DNA from: Tropicimonas sp047971885 | GTDB taxonomy: Bacteria > Pseudomonadota > Alphaproteobacteria > Rhodobacterales > Rhodobacteraceae | NCBI RefSeq assembly: GCF_047971885.1 | Contig: NZ_JBKEAE010000010.1 | Location: 1-19,633, forward strand | DNA: 19,633 nt | Direction of reading: 5' to 3' | Shown: in pieces, positions 15,832 to 19,633 of the stretch | Position numbering within the stretch: the first letter of the stretch is position 1 | How the letters are laid out: each line of letters starts with the position of its first letter | Translations under genes and position numbers: made by a program | Notes under the pieces: generated by a model | Told to the model about the DNA's origin: nothing | Database searches by the model: none | What the model saw: only the letters and a program-made list of their open reading frames with translations

Positions 15832-16755
15832 ATGACGATCAAGATCACCCGCCGCGCCGCCCTTGCCGCCGCCGCCGCCATGCCGGTGTCGCTGGCTGCG
15901 CCGCTGCCACTGCGGGCGCAGGATGGCGCGACGAAACCGCTGCCGATGGGCCGGGCGCGCGGCTTCCGGCTTGGCGATATCGAGGTGACGGCGATCCTCG
16001 CCGGCAGCGCGCCGCGCGACGAGCCGCATTCGATCTTCGGGCTGAACGTGCCGGACGAGGAGTTCGCCGCCGTCAGCGCGGAGAATTTCATCCCCACCGA
16101 CAGGGCGCAGTTCTATTTCACCCCGACGGTGGTGAGAACGGCGGACAGCACGATCCTGTTCGATACCGGCCCCGACGCCGCCGGCACGACCGCCGCGCTG
16201 GCCGAAGCCGGCTACGCGCCCGGGGACATCACGCATGTGGTGATCACCCACATGCACGGCGACCATATCGGCGGGCTCACCACCGGGGATGGCCAGCCCA
16301 CCTATGCCAGTGCGTCCTATATCACCGGGCAGGTCGAATACGACCACTGGGCGACAACCGGCAACGCGGGGTTCGAAACCCAGGTGCGCCCGCTGGCCGA
16401 CAGGTTCACCTTCGTCGGCGACGGCGCCACGGTCGCGCCCGGCATCACCTCGGTCGCCGCCTTCGGCCACACACCGGGGCACATGGCCTACATGCTCGAC
16501 AGCGGCGGGGCGCGGCTGATGCTGATCGCCGACACCGCCAACCACTACGTCTGGTCGCTGGGCTATCCCGACTGGGAAGTGCGCTTCGACAACGACAAGA
16601 CCATGGCCGCCGAAACCCGGCGCCGGGTGCTCGGCATGCTTGCCGCCGACAGGGTTCCGATGATCGGCTATCACATGCCGTTTCCGGCAGCCGGATTCGT
16701 CGAACCGCGCGGCGACGGGTTCCGCTATGTTCCCGTCAGCTATCAGCTGATGTAG
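15832..16755 (+). CDS. Tat-exported metallo-beta-lactamase-fold hydrolase
   Basis: 307-aa MBL-fold hydrolase. The N-terminus MTIKITRRAALAAAAAMPVS, followed by an Ala-rich core and a cleavage-like ARG-Ala-Gln region near residue 30, is a twin-arginine signal, predicting a folded, metal-loaded periplasmic enzyme. The metal motif is THMHGDHIGG with H140, H142, D144 and H145; the later histidine in FGHTPGHMAY and aspartate in LIADTANH complete a binuclear site, and a final histidine in IGYHMPFP fits the last ligand. This arrangement resembles lactonase/hydrolase branches of the superfamily, but the substrate cannot be assigned; lactam hydrolysis should not be assumed. AGGAGG lies upstream of the ATG. 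It follows the zincin by 101 bp on the same strand. Confidence 0.9.
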   Translation: MTIKITRRAALAAAAAMPVSLAAPLPLRAQDGATKPLPMGRARGFRLGDIEVTAILAGSAPRDEPHSIFGLNVPDEEFAAVSAENFIPTDRAQFYFTPTVVRTADSTILFDTGPDAAGTTAALAEAGYAPGDITHVVITHMHGDHIGGLTTGDGQPTYASASYITGQVEYDHWATTGNAGFETQVRPLADRFTFVGDGATVAPGITSVAAFGHTPGHMAYMLDSGGARLMLIADTANHYVWSLGYPDWEVRFDNDKTMAAETRRRVLGMLAADRVPMIGYHMPFPAAGFVEPRGDGFRYVPVSYQLM

Positions 16756-16825
16756 CCGGCTCGGGGGCCGGCACCGCCGAAACCGGTCCGACGGGGCAGT
16801 TCCGCCGCGGAATCGCATCTTCGGG

Positions 16826-16864
16826 CGCGTCTGCAATCCCGGAATGCCGGGATTGCAGAGCGCG
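16826..16864. other. Long near-perfect hairpin between MBL gene and pfkB
   Basis: A perfect 13-bp stem (16830-16842 with 16847-16859) has CTGCAATCCCGG paired to CCGGGATTGCAG around an AATG loop. With one bulged G (16860) it extends by four more pairs to 16826-16864. It is followed by GTGATTTTACG, not a clean T-run, so it may be an imperfect terminator, an RNA-processing or stabilising element, or a repeat of a family not visible in this window. Confidence 0.75.
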
Positions 16865-16874
16865 GTGATTTTAC

Positions 16875-16899
16875 GCGCTTTCTGTGGTTGCAAAAGCGC
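16875..16899. other. Second dyad in the pfkB leader
   Basis: GCGCTTT (16875-16881) is repeated inverted as AAAGCGC (16893-16899) around an 11-base loop, about 55 bp upstream of the pfkB start. It could be an operator or a leader hairpin; no match to a Cra/FruR-type site is visible. Confidence 0.45.
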
Positions 16900-16952
16900 T
16901 GTGGATCCGCAGTGTGTGCGCAAACATCGCAAGAAACCGGTGGAGTGATGAA

Positions 16953-17900
16953 ATGGCCGACATTCTCACGCTGACGCTGAATCCAGCGCTGGACATGAAT
17001 ACGGAGACGGACAAGGTGGTACCGGACGTCAAGCTCCGGTGCACCGACCCCAAGGTCGACCCGGGTGGGGGCGGAATCAACGTTGCGCGGGCCATCACGC
17101 ACATGGGCGGCGAGGCGATTGCCATCGTCGCGACCTCGGGCCACAACGGCAACCGGCTGCTCGACCTGCTCAAGGAAGAGGGAATCACCCCGGTACCTAT
17201 CCCGTGCCCGGGAGAGACGCGCCTCAGCATGGTGGTGAACTGCAAGGAGACCGGTCTGCAATACCGTTTCGTCCTGCCAGGACCGGAGTGGAAGGCACAG
17301 AACGTCCAGAACGCCATCGACACGACGATCAGGCACGCGCCGAAGGACGGCCTGATCATCTTTTCGGGCAGCCTGCCGCCCGGCGTTCCGATCAATTTCA
17401 GCGATTCGCTCGCCAGGGCCATCGGCGGTGCGGGCGCGAAGCTGATCATCGACACCTCCGGGCCCGCCCTGAAGCGGATCGTCGAGGAGCACCGGTCGCG
17501 TCCCTTCCTGCTGCGTTCGGACGACGAGGAGGCCGAGGGGCTGGCCGGCCGCAAGCTGGCGACCCCGTCCGACACGGCGGCCTTTTCGCGCGAGCTGATC
17601 GGGCGTGGCGTGGCCGAGAACATCATCTTCGCCCGCGGCGCCGAGGGCTCGGTGCTGACCACCGCGCAAGGCTCGTGGCTCGCCACCGCCGCCAAGGTGA
17701 AGGTCGTCTCCAAGGTCGGCGCCGGCGACAGCTATGTCGGCGGGTTCACGCTGGCGCTGGCACGTGGCGAGACCATCCAGGAAGCGGCACGCTGGGGCGC
17801 GGCCGCCGCCTCGGCCGCGGTCACCACCGAGGCGACGCGGCTCTGTGCCCGCGAGGATGTCGAACGCCTGCTGCCGCAGTGCCAGCTGATCGAACTCTGA
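16953..17900 (+). CDS. pfkB: PfkB-family sugar-phosphate kinase (6-phosphofructokinase II type)
   Basis: 315-aa ribokinase-superfamily kinase closest by eye to E. coli Pfk-2, which phosphorylates fructose 6-phosphate. Shared blocks: LTLTLNPALD at the start, KLRC and then PGGGGINVARA (37-47), YRFVLPGP, FSGSLPPGVP (137-146), and KVGAGDSYVGG with GAGD at 256-259 and the catalytic base D259, then TRLC near the end. The ATP-site motif that reads KPNxxE in Pfk-2 is RSDDEE here (188-193), an unusual change. GGTGGAG lies upstream of ATG 16953; a GTG further upstream is less likely. arsC follows after 12 bases, implying one transcript. A role in glycolysis is likely but not certain: 1-phosphofructokinase or tagatose-6-phosphate kinase activity are alternatives. 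Confidence 0.88.
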   Translation: MADILTLTLNPALDMNTETDKVVPDVKLRCTDPKVDPGGGGINVARAITHMGGEAIAIVATSGHNGNRLLDLLKEEGITPVPIPCPGETRLSMVVNCKETGLQYRFVLPGPEWKAQNVQNAIDTTIRHAPKDGLIIFSGSLPPGVPINFSDSLARAIGGAGAKLIIDTSGPALKRIVEEHRSRPFLLRSDDEEAEGLAGRKLATPSDTAAFSRELIGRGVAENIIFARGAEGSVLTTAQGSWLATAAKVKVVSKVGAGDSYVGGFTLALARGETIQEAARWGAAAASAAVTTEATRLCAREDVERLLPQCQLIEL

Positions 17901-17912
17901 TCCCAGAGCACC

Positions 17913-18341
17913 ATGCAAGTCACGATCTATCATAACCCGGCCTGCAGCAAGTCGCGCGACGTGCTGCGGGTCATCGAGGCCGCCGGCTACACCCCGAAGA
18001 TCGTCCAGTACATGCGCGAGGGCTGGAACCGCGACGAACTCAGGACGCTGCTCGACGAGGCCGGCCTTTCGCCGCGCGACGTGATGCGCCGGGAACGCGG
18101 ACCGGCGATGGAACTGGGCCTGCTGGAGGAGGGTGTCACCGACGACCGGATCCTCGACCAGATGGTCGCCCATCCGGTAATCGTCGAGCGGCCCATCGTG
18201 CGGACCGACCGTGGCACGCGGCTCTGCCGGCCCGTCGGCACGGTGCTGGAGATTCTCGACAAATGGCCCGAGGGGCCGTTTTCCAGATCGAACGGCAAGC
18301 TGCTGATCGACGCGCAGGGTCTTCCGGTTCCCGGCGTCTGA
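17913..18341 (+). CDS. arsC: Arsenate reductase, glutaredoxin-coupled ArsC
   Basis: 142-aa thioredoxin-fold protein of the ArsC/Spx family. The catalytic cysteine is C11 in IYHNPACSKSRD, the classical HNPxCxxSR motif; the arginines that bind the oxyanion in E. coli ArsC have counterparts in the MRRER stretch, in ERPIVRT and in GTRLCRP. It would reduce arsenate to arsenite with glutathione and glutaredoxin. The gene starts 12 bases after pfkB with no distinct Shine-Dalgarno, so it is probably translated by coupling. No arsR, arsB or acr3 gene is near, so this is not a standard ars operon; a general redox role is possible. It converges on the HD-domain gene with a 9-bp gap. Confidence 0.93.
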   Translation: MQVTIYHNPACSKSRDVLRVIEAAGYTPKIVQYMREGWNRDELRTLLDEAGLSPRDVMRRERGPAMELGLLEEGVTDDRILDQMVAHPVIVERPIVRTDRGTRLCRPVGTVLEILDKWPEGPFSRSNGKLLIDAQGLPVPGV

Positions 18342-18350
18342 AAGCGGCGC

Positions 18351-19250
18351 TCACTCGGTATCGTCGGCATAGACGCGGATATAGCGGCCGCCGACCTCGA
18401 CCCCGACAAAGGCCTGCCCGAAGGCACGGCACAGGCGCTGGCCAAAGGCCACCACCGCATCGCTGTCGTCGGTACGGATGCGCGCCAGAAGCACCTTGCG
18501 CAGATCGCCGTCGATCAGCGCATGCGCCTCGCTGATGGTGATGGCGGGAAAGAACACCGCCGCCTCCTGCGCCAGTTTCTGGATATCGGCCCCGGTCAGC
18601 CAGCGCCTCCCGGTATTGGGCAGGTAGACATGGTGCACATCCTGACCGATCTCGACCTCCAGATGGCGCACGGCCTCCTTGCGGCCGTCGACGACCAGCG
18701 GCGCGTCATTCAGGATGGCGCGCTCCGCCGAGGCGGCGGTTTGCTCGAACAGTTCCTCCAGCCGGGGGTTGGCGCCCCGGCCCGCCTCGACCAGTTCACG
18801 ACACGATCTGAGGTACCCGAGCTTGCGCTCCACATCCCACCCCGCAGGGGCGGACACCACCAGAGAGCGCAGGTTCGAGATCACGTCGGCAATCTTCACC
18901 GCACGGGACTCGGCCGGTTTCCCGGGCATCGCGGCGATACGGCTGCGCTTGCGCTCGGGTTTGCTGAGCGACATGTCATCGGTATTTTCGCTCACGATTC
19001 GCGCGACACGCGCGCCAAACAGGCCGGCGAGGGTTTCGACGGACACGCCGGCATCCTCGATCGTGTCGTGCAGCAGCCCGGCGATCATCAGGTCCCGGTC
19101 CCGCCCGCCGGTCGATTGCCCGACCAGATCCATCACCTCGATCAGATGGTTGACATAGGGCTCCTGCGCCGCCCCCTTGCGGCGCTGGTTGCGGTGCGCC
19201 TCGGCGGCGAAGACGAGGGCCCGGGACAGGGCAAGGATGTCGTCGGACAT
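18351..19250 (-). CDS. Mesh1-like HD-domain hydrolase with extra C-terminal domain
   Basis: 299-aa cytosolic protein. Residues 1 to about 180 are an HD hydrolase of the SpoT/Mesh1 type: AHRNQRRKG (18-26), PYVNH with H35, LLHDTIEDAG with H61, D62 and E65, and VKIADVISNLRSL with D122, giving the full Mn-site set. Such enzymes hydrolyse (p)ppGpp, and animal Mesh1 also removes the phosphate of NADPH. No synthetase, TGS or ACT domain follows. Instead residues 180-299 form a domain I do not recognise, with TGADIQKLAQEAAVFFPAIT and a GQAFVGVEVGGRYIRVYADD end that looks like a beta-rich unit. Start ATG 19250 has only a weak GGGGA ahead. It lies downstream of nadE on the same strand, 141 bp away. Substrate unproven. 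Confidence 0.8.
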   Translation of the reverse strand: MSDDILALSRALVFAAEAHRNQRRKGAAQEPYVNHLIEVMDLVGQSTGGRDRDLMIAGLLHDTIEDAGVSVETLAGLFGARVARIVSENTDDMSLSKPERKRSRIAAMPGKPAESRAVKIADVISNLRSLVVSAPAGWDVERKLGYLRSCRELVEAGRGANPRLEELFEQTAASAERAILNDAPLVVDGRKEAVRHLEVEIGQDVHHVYLPNTGRRWLTGADIQKLAQEAAVFFPAITISEAHALIDGDLRKVLLARIRTDDSDAVVAFGQRLCRAFGQAFVGVEVGGRYIRVYADDTE

Positions 19251-19357
19251 GTAAGCATCCCCGAATTTCTGACCCGGCGCGGGCGCATCTCGGTTGCCAA
19301 TCCCTAGAACGGCGGAGCGACGGCGAAAAAGGGTCTCCGGATGCGATTCTTGCGCCG

Positions 19358-19375
19358 GGTGGCGCCAAAGCCACC
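19358..19375 (-). terminator. Possible hairpin after nadE
   Basis: GGTGGC (19358-19363) and GCCACC (19370-19375) form a perfect 6-bp stem with a 6-base loop, 17 bp after the nadE stop in the minus-strand direction. A CCCTTTTT stretch occurs only about 30 bases further on, so this is a weak terminator candidate. Confidence 0.25.
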
Positions 19376-19391
19376 GTTCGCGGCCGTCCGG

Positions 19392-19633
19392 TCAGCTTTC
19401 CAGCCGGTCGCGCCAGCGGTTGACGATCGGGTAGCGGCGGTCGAGCCAGAAGGCGCAGCGCGTCAGCCGCGCACCGGGTGCGGCCTGAAACCGCTTGTAT
19501 TCGCTCAGATAAACCAGCCGCTCCACCTGTTCGACATCGGCGATGTCGAAGCCCTCGGCGACGATCTCGCCGATGCTCATGTCCTCGTCGACCAGCCGTT
19601 CGAGGATGCCGTCCAGAACCGGATAGGGTGGCA
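19392..19633 (-). CDS. nadE: NAD+ synthase, C-terminal fragment (cut by window edge)
   Basis: The minus strand reads open from the window edge to a stop at 19392, giving the last 79 or so residues of a larger protein. PPYPVLDGILERLVDEDMS, then EIVAEGFDIADVEQVERLV, EYKRFQAAPGARLTR and DRRYPIVNRWRD match the C-terminal end of NAD+ synthetases, where the EYKRxQxPPG and RRYPIxxRxxD blocks are typical. NadE makes NAD+ from deamido-NAD+ using ammonia or glutamine. Whether a glutaminase (nitrilase) domain is present cannot be seen because the rest lies outside. The internal ATG at 19580 is not the start. The downstream neighbour is the Mesh1-like hydrolase. Confidence 0.85.
   Translation of the reverse strand, partial: PPYPVLDGILERLVDEDMSIGEIVAEGFDIADVEQVERLVYLSEYKRFQAAPGARLTRCAFWLDRRYPIVNRWRDRLES

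Noticed and set aside
15832..16755. True beta-lactamase (antibiotic resistance)
   Set aside because: The HxHxDH motif only shows the broad metallo-beta-lactamase fold; surrounding motifs fit general hydrolases or lactonases better, and there is no resistance context.

Overview
The window looks like chromosomal DNA of a high-GC alphaproteobacterium, most likely of the Rhodobacterales/Rhodobacteraceae. Evidence: a CcrM-type GANTC methyltransferase next to rnhB, gene families and wording of conserved motifs typical of that group, and very long antisense shadow ORFs caused by high GC at third codon positions. No rRNA, tRNA, insertion sequence, phage gene or CRISPR array is visible. Most of the content is core metabolism and housekeeping, with a few poorly characterised genes between.

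Region 1 (1-3508) is a glycerol catabolism locus. glpD and glpK (glpK cut by the left edge) point left, and the DeoR-family regulator glpR points right. The divergent promoter region carries a perfect 12-bp inverted pair of GlpR-like operators 97 bp apart; one lies directly in front of the glpR start codon.

Region 2 (3514-5390) holds three poorly characterised envelope genes: a small secreted protein overlapping a two-TM membrane protein with a C-terminal OmpR/PhoB-like winged helix, and, divergently, a secreted highly charged protein with four C-terminal cysteines. This is the best candidate here for an undescribed system.

Region 3 (5429-8519) contains rnhB and ccrM, with a ccrM promoter that has two GANTC sites between its putative -35 and -10. 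A clear terminator follows. Then come a single-domain globin and a small three-TM membrane protein.

Region 4 (8566-13301) is the glycine cleavage operon gcvT-gcvH-gcvP on the minus strand, behind a tandem glycine riboswitch. A dyad overlaps the predicted -35, and an out-of-frame upstream ORF with a perfect Shine-Dalgarno sits just after the second aptamer.

Region 5 (13340-19633) holds a gamma-glutamylcyclotransferase-like protein, a glutamyl-tRNA synthetase of the short HVGN type, a minimal zincin, a Tat-exported metallo-beta-lactamase-fold hydrolase, pfkB-arsC with an unusual pfkB ATP-site motif, a Mesh1-like HD hydrolase with an extra C-terminal domain, and the 3' end of nadE.
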